The translations under genes and the position numbers were made by a program. The notes beneath the pieces were generated by a model. It ran no database searches. It was not told where the DNA came from and worked only from the letters and a program-made list of their open reading frames with translations. Shown here piece by piece: positions 27,140-36,262 of a stretch of 64,000 bases of DNA (its first letter is position 1; each line of letters begins with the position of its first letter). The DNA comes from JACMLD01 sp047602295 (GTDB lineage Bacteria; Bacteroidota; Bacteroidia; Chitinophagales; Chitinophagaceae), in contig JASGHP010000001.1 in assembly GCA_047602295.1 (NCBI GenBank), positions 3,348,001 to 3,412,000 on the forward strand, in the 5' to 3' direction.

Positions 27140-28273
27140 CTAAAAAGTGATATTTAGCCGAACACCAGGTGTAGTTCCTTTAAAGAAATCGTGAAAATAG
27201 ATCATTGGCTCAAGTCTTATTTTTCCATTCATCCAATGTGCTGCGTCAATTCCCAATCTTAATGTATGCGGATCATAAAAATCTCCATTGCGCCTGATTA
27301 AATAACCCAACGATATTCTTTGAAATAATCCAAAATTCGGCATCTCATGGCCCTGGTATGTTTCATTCCTGCGTATATGAGAGAAATTTATGGCAACAAA
27401 ATCATTGCGAAATGTTTCAAGGTTTCCCTGGCTGTTTTTTGCAAATACAAAACCGGGTTCCCAGCTAAAACCAATGGAGTTTTTGAATTTTGGGGTATTG
27501 AAACCAAGGCTTGCACTAACATTAAACCCCGGCACAAAATAGTTTTTGTATTGTTGCAAATTTACACCTGCATTAATTTCCAAAAAATCTCCGTTGCCAG
27601 GCATATAATATCCGCGGGGATGTAGCCCGGAAATAGATTGATCGCCCTTAAAAATATGCCAGCTTTCATTTTTCTCCTGCACCCATTTTTCGTTATAGCT
27701 TTTTTTGATGGCGTTCATTTTTTCATTCAGCCTTCCATCAGCATACACAGGCAGTTCAGATAAATCATTGATGAAAAATCCAATGCGGAAATATTGGTTC
27801 ACCTGTTTTGTTTGAGAAACTATGGTGCCCTCCGTCATGCCAGGCACTAACCCGGAGATATAAATTGTATCCTGTTCAAGTTTTAATGCAGATACATCTG
27901 CATTGGCAATTAAAAAACTAGAGCCTTTGGGTTGAATTTGTTGTATCCTTATTCTTTTACGGCCTGCAGGATCTGTTGAAAAATCAATTCGCTTTATCAT
28001 TATTTCATTGCTCAACGAATCTTTTAATGAAGCAATGTCATGCAAAAAAGATTTCAATATAGAATCAGCATTCAGCAAATAATCAATATTGTCAAAAGAG
28101 GTTACTTCTACCTGCATCTTATTGCCTTTGCTTAGATCTACCAGGAATTTATGGTGAATACTATTGGGCGCCGGTTCAAAAGTCTTGTCGGCATTTGAAA
28201 TTTGTTTTGTCTGGGCACAAAGATTTCCTGTGATGCTTGTGATAAGCATCGCTGCAAAAAAAACTTGTTTCAT
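27140..28273 (-). CDS. exported outer-membrane-like hypothetical protein
   Basis: 377 aa with signal peptide MKQVFFAAMLITSITGNLCAQ. The N-terminal 200 residues are soluble and charged. The C-terminal half has alternating aromatic/polar stretches (FLEINAGVNLQQYKNYFVPGFNVSASLGF, SIGFSWEPGFVFAK) and ends with VRLNITF, a terminal Phe typical of outer-membrane barrels. No named family is recognised. It is third in an operon after an ECF sigma factor and an anti-sigma-like protein (6-bp gap), so it may be part of the signalling unit or its target. Confidence 0.7.
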   Translation of the reverse strand: MKQVFFAAMLITSITGNLCAQTKQISNADKTFEPAPNSIHHKFLVDLSKGNKMQVEVTSFDNIDYLLNADSILKSFLHDIASLKDSLSNEIMIKRIDFSTDPAGRKRIRIQQIQPKGSSFLIANADVSALKLEQDTIYISGLVPGMTEGTIVSQTKQVNQYFRIGFFINDLSELPVYADGRLNEKMNAIKKSYNEKWVQEKNESWHIFKGDQSISGLHPRGYYMPGNGDFLEINAGVNLQQYKNYFVPGFNVSASLGFNTPKFKNSIGFSWEPGFVFAKNSQGNLETFRNDFVAINFSHIRRNETYQGHEMPNFGLFQRISLGYLIRRNGDFYDPHTLRLGIDAAHWMNGKIRLEPMIYFHDFFKGTTPGVRLNITF

Positions 28274-28279
28274 GATTAA

Positions 28280-28996
28280 TTAATTGTTGATGAAAATTTT
28301 AATGGCTGCATCGTCGGCGGCATTGCTGTTATTAGTGCCAAACTGTGCATCGTGCAGAAAATTAATTTTGAATTTATTGCTATGATTTGAAGGTGATGTG
28401 ACCATTTCCCCGGGATTGAGTGCCGGTGTTGTTTCCAATTCATTGATGTGTACTACACGCAGCTTTTGTTTTGTATTGATTTTTTGCGTGGTCGCTATAA
28501 AACTATCTGGCTTTACAGAAGTATTTTCGGCTGTAACAAGTTCATCATTCAATACATTATTGTCATTGGCAGTTGCAATGGGATTCTTTTGAGCTGGAGA
28601 AATGTTAATTGTATGATTGTTTTTAGCTTGCGCAGTTTTGATATTCTTATCAGGCAGCTTTGTTTTGTCCTTCAAATCATCTGAAACGATGATGCCGGGG
28701 GTGCGTTCAGGTGATATTGCAGGAAGAACAGGTTGTATTTTATTATCGGCATTAGTTCCATCTACGGATCTGTTTGTTTTGGTAATTGCCCAGGGAATCA
28801 TCAATGTTAGTAGAATACATGCTGCAGCCAGCCAGAACCATCCGCCTTTGCGACGGGATTTTGGTTGCAGTCGCTGTTGCAGTTTTTCCCAGGCTGCATT
28901 GGTGTCGGGCTTTCCCTCGCCAGGAAGTTCATTCAATGAATGCAGCTTTTCCTGCCAGCTTATTATTTTATTTTGTTTTTCTTCTTGCATAATCAT
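28280..28996 (-). CDS. anti-sigma-factor-like single-pass membrane protein
   Basis: 238 aa. An acidic cytoplasmic N-terminus (ISWQEKLHSLNELPGEGKPDTNAAWEKLQQRL) is followed by Arg/Lys residues and one membrane segment (GWFWLAAACILLTLMIPWAI, about 53-72), then a polar Asn/Thr-rich periplasmic part. No ZAS zinc motif is visible. Context is the main argument: its start overlaps the sigma factor stop by 29 bp. It probably holds the sigma factor at the membrane. The start may be the Met at 28996 or the Met two codons later (28990). Confidence 0.7.
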   Translation of the reverse strand: MIMQEEKQNKIISWQEKLHSLNELPGEGKPDTNAAWEKLQQRLQPKSRRKGGWFWLAAACILLTLMIPWAITKTNRSVDGTNADNKIQPVLPAISPERTPGIIVSDDLKDKTKLPDKNIKTAQAKNNHTINISPAQKNPIATANDNNVLNDELVTAENTSVKPDSFIATTQKINTKQKLRVVHINELETTPALNPGEMVTSPSNHSNKFKINFLHDAQFGTNNSNAADDAAIKIFINN

Positions 28997-29522
28997 TGTC
29001 TATTTGCAACAACATTTTTTGTAAAAGTGTTTTCGCTTTGCTCAATTGCGATTTTGACGTACCTTCTGATATGCCCAATTGCAATGCAATCTCTGCATGC
29101 GGCATTCCTTCAATACAGTAAAGGTTAAAGACTGTTCGGTAGCCAACAGGTAACTGGATAATAAGGTTGAAAATTTCTGCGGCTGATAAATTGTTTAATG
29201 CATCTTCCTGCCAGGGTATTTCTTCTGCTGTGGTTTCAGACACCATGATAAAAACATTTTTTTTACGCAAAAACATCAGGCATTCATTCACCATTATTTT
29301 CTTAAGCCAACTGTATAATGCAGCATCACCCTGGTAATGGAACTGCGTTAAATTTGTAAAGAACTTGTAAAACCCATCCAGCAAAATTTCTTCTGCATCT
29401 TCGCGGCTTTTTACATAGCGTCTGCAGAGCAGCAACATATTGCCAGACAACTGGTCGAACAGGCATTTCTGCGCTGCCGTGCTTCCTTGCTTGGCTTCTT
29501 TTACCAGTTGAACAATCTCCAT
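28968..29522 (-). CDS. ECF RNA polymerase sigma factor
   Basis: 184 aa from ATG 29522; a TTG two codons earlier was not used. Region 2 is visible in VKSREDAEEILLDGFYKFFTNL...LYSWLKKIMVNECLMFLRKK, and region 4 in LPVGYRTVFNLYCIEGMPHAEIALQLGISEGTSKSQLSKAKTLLQKML, whose helix-turn-helix reads the -35 element. It is the first gene of a three-gene unit with the anti-sigma-like membrane protein and an exported barrel-like protein, and probably autoregulates it in response to an envelope signal. Confidence 0.9.
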   Translation of the reverse strand: MEIVQLVKEAKQGSTAAQKCLFDQLSGNMLLLCRRYVKSREDAEEILLDGFYKFFTNLTQFHYQGDAALYSWLKKIMVNECLMFLRKKNVFIMVSETTAEEIPWQEDALNNLSAAEIFNLIIQLPVGYRTVFNLYCIEGMPHAEIALQLGISEGTSKSQLSKAKTLLQKMLLQIDNDYARRKTK

Positions 29523-29654
29523 GAGCAATTAAACGGTATTGTGCGGTTTACAAAAGCATAAATGCGGGTTGTGAGTAAAGGGTTGCCTGGGTAAAATAAT
29601 TTTTACCACACTTTATATTGCAGCTCCGTAATCTGAAAGTTTGTGGCCAATCAA

Positions 29655-30548
29655 CTATCTGTGTTCTTTATAGTAATTCAAAGGAATACTTTGACGCAAC
29701 TGTTTCAAATCCTCTGCAGTTAGTGCTGGGCTATTTATTGCGGTAATAGCTTGCTGCAATTGCTCGCTGTTGTGCATACCTACTACTGCACAACTAATAG
29801 CTGGCTGTTGCAATACAAATTGCAAAGCGGTTTGTGTAGCGCCACGTTTATCGTTCGATGCGTTCCTTACGGCAGCAGCTGCTTTCTTTATAGTTGCTTC
29901 ATCGTAGTTAAGATAAGCTTTGGCGGGTTTGTTAACCAATAAACCACTTGCCAGGCTTCCCCGGGCCAAAACGCCAATCTTTTTATCGGCCAGCAAGTTC
30001 AGGCAAGATTCCTCAGGTCTTCTATCCAGCAGACTGTATTGCATCATTACACTGCAAACAGAAGATCGATATGCATAGGCTCGTATCACATTGGGGCGAA
30101 TAGACGAGATGCCATGGTGCCTTATCTTTCCCTGCTTTTGCAAAATGCTGAATGCTTCTATGGTTTCATCAATATTGTCATTCATAGTGCCGCCATGCAG
30201 TTGGTACAGATCTATATAATCGGTTTGCAACCTGCGCAGGCTTTCTTCCACTGCAGCAAGAATATATTTTTTTGTGGGGTTCCAATCCCAGCTACTACCG
30301 TCTTCTTTCCATTGATTGCCAACTTTGGTTGCAATGACCAGGTCTTTTCTTTTTTCTTTCAAAGCTTTGCCAATCATTATTTCATTTTCTCCTTTGTTGT
30401 ACAAATCTGCTGTATCAAAGAAGTTAATGCCGTTATCAATCGCCTCTTGCAATAAAGCGCTGTTGTCTTTTCCCATTTCCAGCGACATGCAACCAAATCC
30501 TATCCTGCTAATGTTTAATCCTGATTGGCCGAGAGCGATATATTCCAT
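29655..30548 (-). CDS. aldo/keto reductase
   Basis: 297 aa, cytoplasmic NADPH-dependent (beta/alpha)8 reductase. The catalytic tetrad is visible: Asp and Tyr in FFDTADLYNKGENE, Lys in VIATKVGNQW, His in YIDLYQLHGGTMND. The cofactor segment GVLARGSLASGLL is in place. It belongs to the AKR group of short bacterial enzymes that reduce sugars or aldehydes; the substrate is unknown. Transcribed alone. Confidence 0.9.
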   Translation of the reverse strand: MEYIALGQSGLNISRIGFGCMSLEMGKDNSALLQEAIDNGINFFDTADLYNKGENEIMIGKALKEKRKDLVIATKVGNQWKEDGSSWDWNPTKKYILAAVEESLRRLQTDYIDLYQLHGGTMNDNIDETIEAFSILQKQGKIRHHGISSIRPNVIRAYAYRSSVCSVMMQYSLLDRRPEESCLNLLADKKIGVLARGSLASGLLVNKPAKAYLNYDEATIKKAAAAVRNASNDKRGATQTALQFVLQQPAISCAVVGMHNSEQLQQAITAINSPALTAEDLKQLRQSIPLNYYKEHR

Positions 30549-30703
30549 GCTTGCAATTTAAAGGCAATGGTAAATAAAAACCGGGAAATGAAATTGAAGG
30601 CTGCGTTAAATTAGAGGTGGCTGCAGAATTGTACTCTTACATTCATATCCTTCTATCCAAAAAACACATTGCAAACTCCTGAAAATTGCGTAATTTACAA
30701 CAC

Positions 30704-31372
30704 ATGCAGGCTGTGAAGAAGATAATTGTATTTGTCCCCGTATTGATAACTGGTGTGTTTTACGCCTATAGTCAGCACTTTCACCAACTCCACCGCGCAA
30801 GCGATAAAAGACTGATATTTTTAGTGGTTTCTGTACTGTTGTTTTATGCTTGGGCTTTAACTGGCATCATTAAGCGCAAACAGGAAAGCTTTTTTGATGT
30901 GTTATTGCAATCGAGCTTTTATGTGTATGCCTTTGCTGTGCTAACACTCACTGGTTACTTTTTTCTTTTTAACTCAGTTTCTTCGCACAACTGGTGGCAG
31001 GGCATGATGCATCGTTGGGATACAAATTATGGGGTTAATCTTAAACCATTTATATTTCTGCGTCCAGGGCGACTATTTACTTACAATGTGGTTGGTAATT
31101 TTTTTATGCTGATGCCTTTGGGCATTTACCTGCCATTGCTTTACAAATACACCAAGAATTTTTTCACCGCCACATTTGTAGCCATGATGGTGTCTATAAG
31201 CATTGAGCTGATGCAATTGGCGAGCAATTTCCGGGTAACCGATATTGATGATGTGATACTAAACACTGCCGGTGCTGCTGTTGGCTTTATTATCTATCTT
31301 GTTTTTTACGGGCTTATTATAAAGCCCTTATTCAGGCCACAACAACCCTTGCCGGCATATGCACGTCGTTAG
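30704..31372 (+). CDS. VanZ family membrane protein
   Basis: 222 aa from ATG 30704 (a TTG at 30686 was rejected). About six membrane segments. Family motifs: LKPFIFLRPG, NVVGNFFMLMPLGIYLP, SIELMQL and TDIDDVILNTAGAAVGF. VanZ-like proteins have an unknown biochemical role; VanZ itself gives low-level teicoplanin resistance. Upstream, TAATTTAC ends 4 bp before the ATG and resembles a weak TAnnTTTG box, so the transcript may be nearly leaderless. Confidence 0.85.
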   Translation: MQAVKKIIVFVPVLITGVFYAYSQHFHQLHRASDKRLIFLVVSVLLFYAWALTGIIKRKQESFFDVLLQSSFYVYAFAVLTLTGYFFLFNSVSSHNWWQGMMHRWDTNYGVNLKPFIFLRPGRLFTYNVVGNFFMLMPLGIYLPLLYKYTKNFFTATFVAMMVSISIELMQLASNFRVTDIDDVILNTAGAAVGFIIYLVFYGLIIKPLFRPQQPLPAYARR

Positions 31373-31375
31373 AGA

Positions 31376-31503
31376 GCTCTGAGCTACTAGCTATTAGCTG
31401 TAAGCCTTTTGCTTCGACAAACAGGTATCATCAAAAAATCTGCATTTCATTGTCGTAGCAAACGCATTTCCACATTTATCACATTCATCACATTTGTTAC
31501 ATT
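31376..31503. repeat. AGCT words, TTTTGCTTCGA motif and CACATT words
   Basis: 31378-31402 has AGCTACT-AGCTATT-AGCTGTA words. These are followed by CTTTTGCTTCGA at 31404-31415, then at 31465-31503 by CACATTTAT-CACATTCAT-CACATTTGT. It lies between convergent genes. Confidence 0.7.
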
Positions 31504-31506
31504 TTC

Positions 31507-32865
31507 TTAGCCGCGTATATGATACGCTTTCGGTTGCACAAATGCGTAAATGCCCTGATGAGAAAGTGTAGATCCTAATCCTGAATTCTTTCTGCCGCTC
31601 CAGGGTAATCCTGCACTTACACGATCGCAGCAATTCCAATAAACAGTACCGGTATTCATTTGCTTCATGATGTTTTCGGCCCGCTCAAAACTTTTAGAAT
31701 AGACACCTGCTGTAAGCCCGTATTCCGTATCGCTCATTAATGCAATTGCTTCTTCGTCGTTTTTTACTTTCATAATGCCAATGATAGGTCCGAAGGATTC
31801 ATCACGCATCAATAGCATATCGTTGGTTACATTGGCAATAACGGTGGGCTCAAAATAATTGCCTTCCATTTTTTTACCACCTAACAGAACGTTTGCGCCT
31901 TTGTCCACAGCATCTTTTACCTGCTGTTCCAATATTTTTATTTGTGCTGGACGGGTAAGCGGCCCAATATAAACACCCGATTCTGTAGGAGAACCAGTCT
32001 TCCAACTTTTTGCTTCTTCCACAAAAGCTTTAATGTAATCATCATAAATTTTTTCATGCACGTAGATTCTTTCCACGCTGCAACAGCTTTGTCCATTATT
32101 GTAAAATGCACCGTCTGCTGTTCCAATAGCTGTATTCTTTACATCTTCCACATCGTCTGCAATGTATAACGGGTCTTTACCGCCCAGCTCCAGTTGAACG
32201 GGCACCAATTTGTGCGCAGTTTTTTCTGCAATGTATTTGCCCGTGTTGTAGCTGCCGGTAAAGAAATAGCCGTCCAGCGGCAAAGACAATATGGCTTCAC
32301 CTGCTGCGGCTGCACCCGCTACCAATACGAATACATCTTTTGGCACACCTGCTTTATGAAACAAGCGTTCTATATGCATGCCGGTAAGAAGTGTATATTC
32401 TGATGGCTTGTACAAAACCGCGTTGCCACCGATAAGCGCCGAGATAAAAACGTTTGTGCCTACCAGGTAGGGATAATTCCAGGCAGAAATATTGGCAATA
32501 ACGCCCAGCGGTTCATATACAATTTTCTCCCTTGTACCACCTTCCTTTACAACCCATTCTTCTGAAAGGTATTTCGCGGAATTGTCTATAAAATATTTGA
32601 TGCGTCCCCTTGCACCATTGATTTCATTGTAAGATTGCTGCAAAGGTTTACCCATTTCTGCAGTGAGTGTTTTGGCCAACTCGTCTTTTTCTGCATCCAG
32701 CAAATCATAAAACCTCTCAATTGTATTGATTCGTTCCTGCAGTGGTTTGCCGGCCCAGGCAGACTGTCCTTTCTTTAGCAATGCAAATTTTGTTGCAATA
32801 CTTTCTTTGGTATCCTCTGTTACTTCTGTAATAATCTCCTGTGTAGCGGGGTTGATAATCTTCAT
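31507..32865 (-). CDS. NAD(P)-dependent aldehyde dehydrogenase (succinate-semialdehyde-type)
   Basis: 452 aa from ATG 32865; the TTG two codons upstream was rejected. The Rossmann segment NAVLYKPSE, general base Glu in QLELGGKDP and nucleophile Cys in FYNNGQSCCSVERI are present, and the C-terminus PWSGRKNSGLGSTLSHQG is intact. Closest in style to succinate-semialdehyde dehydrogenases (GabD/Sad) and PuuC-like enzymes. It starts 6 bp after the amidotransferase stop, last in a four-gene operon with a glutamine-synthetase-like ligase and an iron alcohol dehydrogenase. It would oxidise the aldehyde intermediate of that pathway to an acid. Confidence 0.9.
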   Translation of the reverse strand: MKIINPATQEIITEVTEDTKESIATKFALLKKGQSAWAGKPLQERINTIERFYDLLDAEKDELAKTLTAEMGKPLQQSYNEINGARGRIKYFIDNSAKYLSEEWVVKEGGTREKIVYEPLGVIANISAWNYPYLVGTNVFISALIGGNAVLYKPSEYTLLTGMHIERLFHKAGVPKDVFVLVAGAAAAGEAILSLPLDGYFFTGSYNTGKYIAEKTAHKLVPVQLELGGKDPLYIADDVEDVKNTAIGTADGAFYNNGQSCCSVERIYVHEKIYDDYIKAFVEEAKSWKTGSPTESGVYIGPLTRPAQIKILEQQVKDAVDKGANVLLGGKKMEGNYFEPTVIANVTNDMLLMRDESFGPIIGIMKVKNDEEAIALMSDTEYGLTAGVYSKSFERAENIMKQMNTGTVYWNCCDRVSAGLPWSGRKNSGLGSTLSHQGIYAFVQPKAYHIRG

Positions 32866-32871
32866 GAACAA

Positions 32872-33591
32872 TTATTTTTTGATGGCAGCTAGAAACAGGT
32901 TGCGAATACCTGCTGATAGTGCCGTATTTTCCAATTGAAATTCATACATACGTTCCGGGTGCCATTGAATGCTTAGCATAAAAGGCTTGTTGTTTTTATC
33001 CTGCCATTCAAATCCTTCTATTACATCGTCATCAGAAACACAATTACTGATCAGACCCGGCGCCAGTGCATCTATGCTTTGGTGGTGTGCACTGTTTACA
33101 ATACTTCTTTCAGAACCCGTAATGCCTGCAAGCAATGAATCGGGTCTTATATGCAATCCATGCGCTTTATCAAACTGTTTTTTGTTTTCATCTACTACTG
33201 CTTTGTGTATAGTATTGCCGGCGCCAAGATCCTGTATCAATGTTCCACCTAAAATGCTATTGATAAGTTGTAAACCCCTGCAAATTCCCAGTATTGGTAT
33301 ATTTCGTTCTATGGCTTTATTGAACATATTCTTTTCAAATGCATCACGTTTCTCATAAAACTGTGCAGGCATATTGGGGTACGATACATTGTTGCTATTG
33401 TAATACCCTGGTGTAATGTCTATGCCACCAGATAGTACCAATGCATCACAATCATTGACATCACCTTTGTTTTCTGTTTCTTCTGCAGAGAGGGTAATTA
33501 CATTTACATCGGCGTCGTTCTGTTGTAACCAACGCACATAGTTCTGGTGCTTTTCTGCGGAACCTGTATATGTCAATCCTATATTCTTCAT
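32872..33591 (-). CDS. class I glutamine amidotransferase, gamma-glutamyl-GABA hydrolase-like
   Basis: 239 aa. The catalytic triad is visible: nucleophile Cys in PILGICRGLQLIN, His and Glu in SIQWHPERM. The oxyanion region LSGGIDITPGYY is typical of the PuuD family, which hydrolyses gamma-glutamyl amides (gamma-glutamyl-GABA to glutamate and GABA). Being free of a synthase domain and beside a GS-like ligase fits release of glutamate at the end of a gamma-glutamylation route. Third gene of the operon. Confidence 0.87.
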   Translation of the reverse strand: MKNIGLTYTGSAEKHQNYVRWLQQNDADVNVITLSAEETENKGDVNDCDALVLSGGIDITPGYYNSNNVSYPNMPAQFYEKRDAFEKNMFNKAIERNIPILGICRGLQLINSILGGTLIQDLGAGNTIHKAVVDENKKQFDKAHGLHIRPDSLLAGITGSERSIVNSAHHQSIDALAPGLISNCVSDDDVIEGFEWQDKNNKPFMLSIQWHPERMYEFQLENTALSAGIRNLFLAAIKK

Positions 33592-33673
33592 TTATATAAA
33601 CTATTATAATAGCCACAGAAAATTAATCAATGGCATTTAGCAAATTAATACAACGCATTTTTGTATTGATTGT

Positions 33674-34825
33674 TTACAACGCTTCTGTATACAACGATTT
33701 AAAATCTGCTCTACTAACCGGTTTAGGATTGTTGGGATGACAGAAATCTGCAAACGCCAAATCGCTTAATGTTTCCAGGTGTTCCTGTTTTACGCCAATA
33801 CCGCTCAATTTAATGGGCATATTGATTTGCTTGTTCAGATCAAACAAATGTTTCACTACCGCATCGCCAGTTTTCTTTTCCAGATCCATAGCATTAGCCA
33901 TTCGTTTGAATTTATCTTCAAAACCCGCAATATTAAATTGCATGCCATAAGGAAGATTTACTGCATTGGCAAGCCCGTGATGCGTATCTAAAAATGCAGA
34001 CAGCGGGTGTGCCAGTGAATGCACAACGCCCAGGCCTTTCTGAAAAGCGACGGCACCCATCAATGAAGCAATCATCATCTTGCTGCGCGAAGCGAGATCT
34101 GGTTTGTTTACTGCATCCGCTATAGATTCATTTATCAGTGTGATGCCTTCCAGCGCAATACCATCTGCCAATGGATGAAAACCTTTTGCAAGAAAAGCTT
34201 CCATATTATGTGTAAGCGCATCCATACCGGTTGCAGCTGTTACAAATGGTGGCAGATCCATTGTTAGTAAAGGATCGGCAAAAATTACTTTAGCCAACAA
34301 CTTTGGGTGAAATAATATTCGCTTTCGGTGTGTTTCATCTTCAGATATAATAGCGCTGCGGCCAACTTCACTTCCTGTACCACTTGTTGTAGGAACAGTA
34401 ACAAAGTAGGGGATAGATTCTGTTACATATTTATCGCCGCCAATCAAATCGTCGTAATCAAATAAATCTCTTGTATGGTGAATGCTTAATGCAATAGCCC
34501 TGGCCACATCCATGGCCGCACCGCCGCCAATGCCAATGATGCAATCACGTTCGTTAGCATTAAATGCATCTCGTCCTTTTAGTACATCAGATTTTACAGG
34601 ATTTTTATGAATGTCAGAAAATACCGCAACAGAAATACCTTTTGCCTCCAGATCTTTTTTTATGGTATTAAAAAAGTCAAGCCCTGCTACTAATGGGTCT
34701 GTTACTAAAAGTGGTTTCTTAAATCCGTTCTCCAGCAAATGTGATGGTAATTCTTTTACTGCGCCAGCGCCAAAGCGAATAATAGTGGGGAAATTGTATT
34801 GTCTTATTACATTGAAGTCAATCAT
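33674..34825 (-). CDS. iron-containing alcohol dehydrogenase (group III)
   Basis: 383 aa. The NAD-binding segment GIGGGAAMDVARAIAL replaces a classical Rossmann motif, and the metal ligands are all present: Asp and His region in GMDALTHNMEAFL, His in GVVHSLAHPLSAF and His in LDTHHGLANAVNLP. Such enzymes interconvert alcohols and aldehydes; family members include 4-hydroxybutyrate, butanol and 1,3-propanediol dehydrogenases. Second in the operon, 66 bp after the ligase and 82 bp before the amidotransferase. An alcohol dehydrogenase is not part of the putrescine route, which is the odd point of this cluster. Confidence 0.9.
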   Translation of the reverse strand: MIDFNVIRQYNFPTIIRFGAGAVKELPSHLLENGFKKPLLVTDPLVAGLDFFNTIKKDLEAKGISVAVFSDIHKNPVKSDVLKGRDAFNANERDCIIGIGGGAAMDVARAIALSIHHTRDLFDYDDLIGGDKYVTESIPYFVTVPTTSGTGSEVGRSAIISEDETHRKRILFHPKLLAKVIFADPLLTMDLPPFVTAATGMDALTHNMEAFLAKGFHPLADGIALEGITLINESIADAVNKPDLASRSKMMIASLMGAVAFQKGLGVVHSLAHPLSAFLDTHHGLANAVNLPYGMQFNIAGFEDKFKRMANAMDLEKKTGDAVVKHLFDLNKQINMPIKLSGIGVKQEHLETLSDLAFADFCHPNNPKPVSRADFKSLYTEAL

Positions 34826-34835
34826 GAATAATAGT

Positions 34836-34890
34836 TGTTTTATAGTTCATAGTTAATGGCTCATAGCTCATAGCTAGTAGCTCACAGCTT
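34836..34890. repeat. ATAGTTCATAG and CATAGCT words inside the operon
   Basis: TATAGTTCATAGTTAATGG is followed by CTCATAG-CTCATAG-CTAGTAG-CTCACAG words in the gap between the GS-like gene and the alcohol dehydrogenase gene. Confidence 0.65.
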
Positions 34891-34891
34891 C

Positions 34892-36262
34892 TTAAATGAT
34901 TTCAAAATACCGCTGCAGTTCCCAATCGGTTACTACTTTGGAAAATTGCCGCCATTCCCATTCGCGGGTAGCAGTAAAGTGTTGCACAAATGCATCTCCG
35001 AATAATTCCTTTGCAAGCTCAGAGGTTTTCATAGCTTGTGTTGCCTCCCATAAGTTGCCAGGCAGCACGCCATTCTTTTTATTAGCATAGCCATTGCCAA
35101 CGGTAGCAGGCGTCTTCAATTTCAGTTTGTTTTTTATGCCATACAAACCTGCAGCTAAGCAGCCAGCCATTGCCAGGTACGGGTTGGAATCAGATCCTAC
35201 TACTCTTGTTTCTAACCTGGTAGAACTTGCACCAGCAGGCAGCACACGCAATGCTGTTGTACGATTGTCGAATGCCCAGGTGAGGGTAGTGGGCGCCCAT
35301 GCACCTTCGGTAAGGCGTTTATAACTGTTAACAGTAGGCGCAAATAATGGCAGTATATGTGGCAGGCAATGCAATTGACCGGCTATATAACTTTCCATCA
35401 GGCTGCTGATAGCAGTTTTGTTTTTCTTATCGTAAAAAAGGTTTTGTTTGCCATCGTCGCTCCACAAGCTTTGATGCACGTGACCGCTGCATCCCGGCAG
35501 GTTTTCATTAAACTTGGCCATAAAGCTTGCAATAATGCCGTGGCGGGAAGCAATTTCCTTCACACCAGTTTTAAAACAAACGGCTCTGTCTGCTGCTTCC
35601 AATATGGTGCTGTAAGTGATAGCTGCTTCATACACACCAGGGCCCGTCTCTGTATGTATGCCTTCTATTGGTACATTAAATTGCGTAAGCAAATCAAACA
35701 GGTCGTGAAAGAAAGGGCTTTTTTGTGAAGCTCTTAAAACAGAATAACCAAACATGCCGTTGGTAAGATGTTGCGTGTTGCGAAATTTTGTTTGGTATAA
35801 TTCATCAACGTTGTTTACAAAATTAAACCACTCAAACTCCTGCGAGAAATACGGGATAAAGCCTGCTGCCGCGGCTTCTGCGGCAATTTTCTTTAGTAAA
35901 CTGCGGGGACAAATAGAGAGACTTTTGCCTTTACCATCACCAAAGTCTGCCAGGAAGAATGGCAACCCGTTTTCCCACGGGATCTTTCTAAAAGTTTGCA
36001 GATCTACCAGCGCCGTTGCATCGGGGTAGCCTGTGTGCCAACCCGTATAAGCAGCATTGTCGTAAGCTGCATCATTTGCATCCCAGCCAAATACCACATC
36101 GCAAAAGCCAAATCCTTTTTCGGCAACAGATTTGAATTTATCAAAACTGATAACCTTGCCCCTTAGCACGCCATCAATATCTGTGATAGCCAGTTTTACT
36201 TTGTGGATATTTTTCTCGGCCAGTTGTTGTATTAAAGTGGCCGGGTTTGGGTTCTGCTGCAT
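34892..36262 (-). CDS. glutamine synthetase family gamma-glutamyl-amine ligase
   Basis: 456 aa from ATG 36262 (a TTG at 36301 lies in repeat DNA and was rejected). The N-terminus VKLAITDIDGVLRGKVIS is that of PuuA/GlnA-like gamma-glutamylamide synthetases, not of housekeeping GlnA. Active-site motifs are intact: QEFEWFNF, HTETGPGVYEAAI, GCSGHVHQSLW, DNRTTALRVL and RLETRVVGSDSNPYLAMAG. It should join glutamate to an amine using ATP. First gene of an operon with alcohol dehydrogenase, amidotransferase and aldehyde dehydrogenase. Candidates include putrescine, ethanolamine or another amino alcohol. Confidence 0.88.
   Translation of the reverse strand: MQQNPNPATLIQQLAEKNIHKVKLAITDIDGVLRGKVISFDKFKSVAEKGFGFCDVVFGWDANDAAYDNAAYTGWHTGYPDATALVDLQTFRKIPWENGLPFFLADFGDGKGKSLSICPRSLLKKIAAEAAAAGFIPYFSQEFEWFNFVNNVDELYQTKFRNTQHLTNGMFGYSVLRASQKSPFFHDLFDLLTQFNVPIEGIHTETGPGVYEAAITYSTILEAADRAVCFKTGVKEIASRHGIIASFMAKFNENLPGCSGHVHQSLWSDDGKQNLFYDKKNKTAISSLMESYIAGQLHCLPHILPLFAPTVNSYKRLTEGAWAPTTLTWAFDNRTTALRVLPAGASSTRLETRVVGSDSNPYLAMAGCLAAGLYGIKNKLKLKTPATVGNGYANKKNGVLPGNLWEATQAMKTSELAKELFGDAFVQHFTATREWEWRQFSKVVTDWELQRYFEII

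Noticed and set aside
31507..36262. Complete putrescine Puu pathway
   Set aside because: No PuuB oxidase or PuuE transaminase is present, and the alcohol dehydrogenase has no place in that route.
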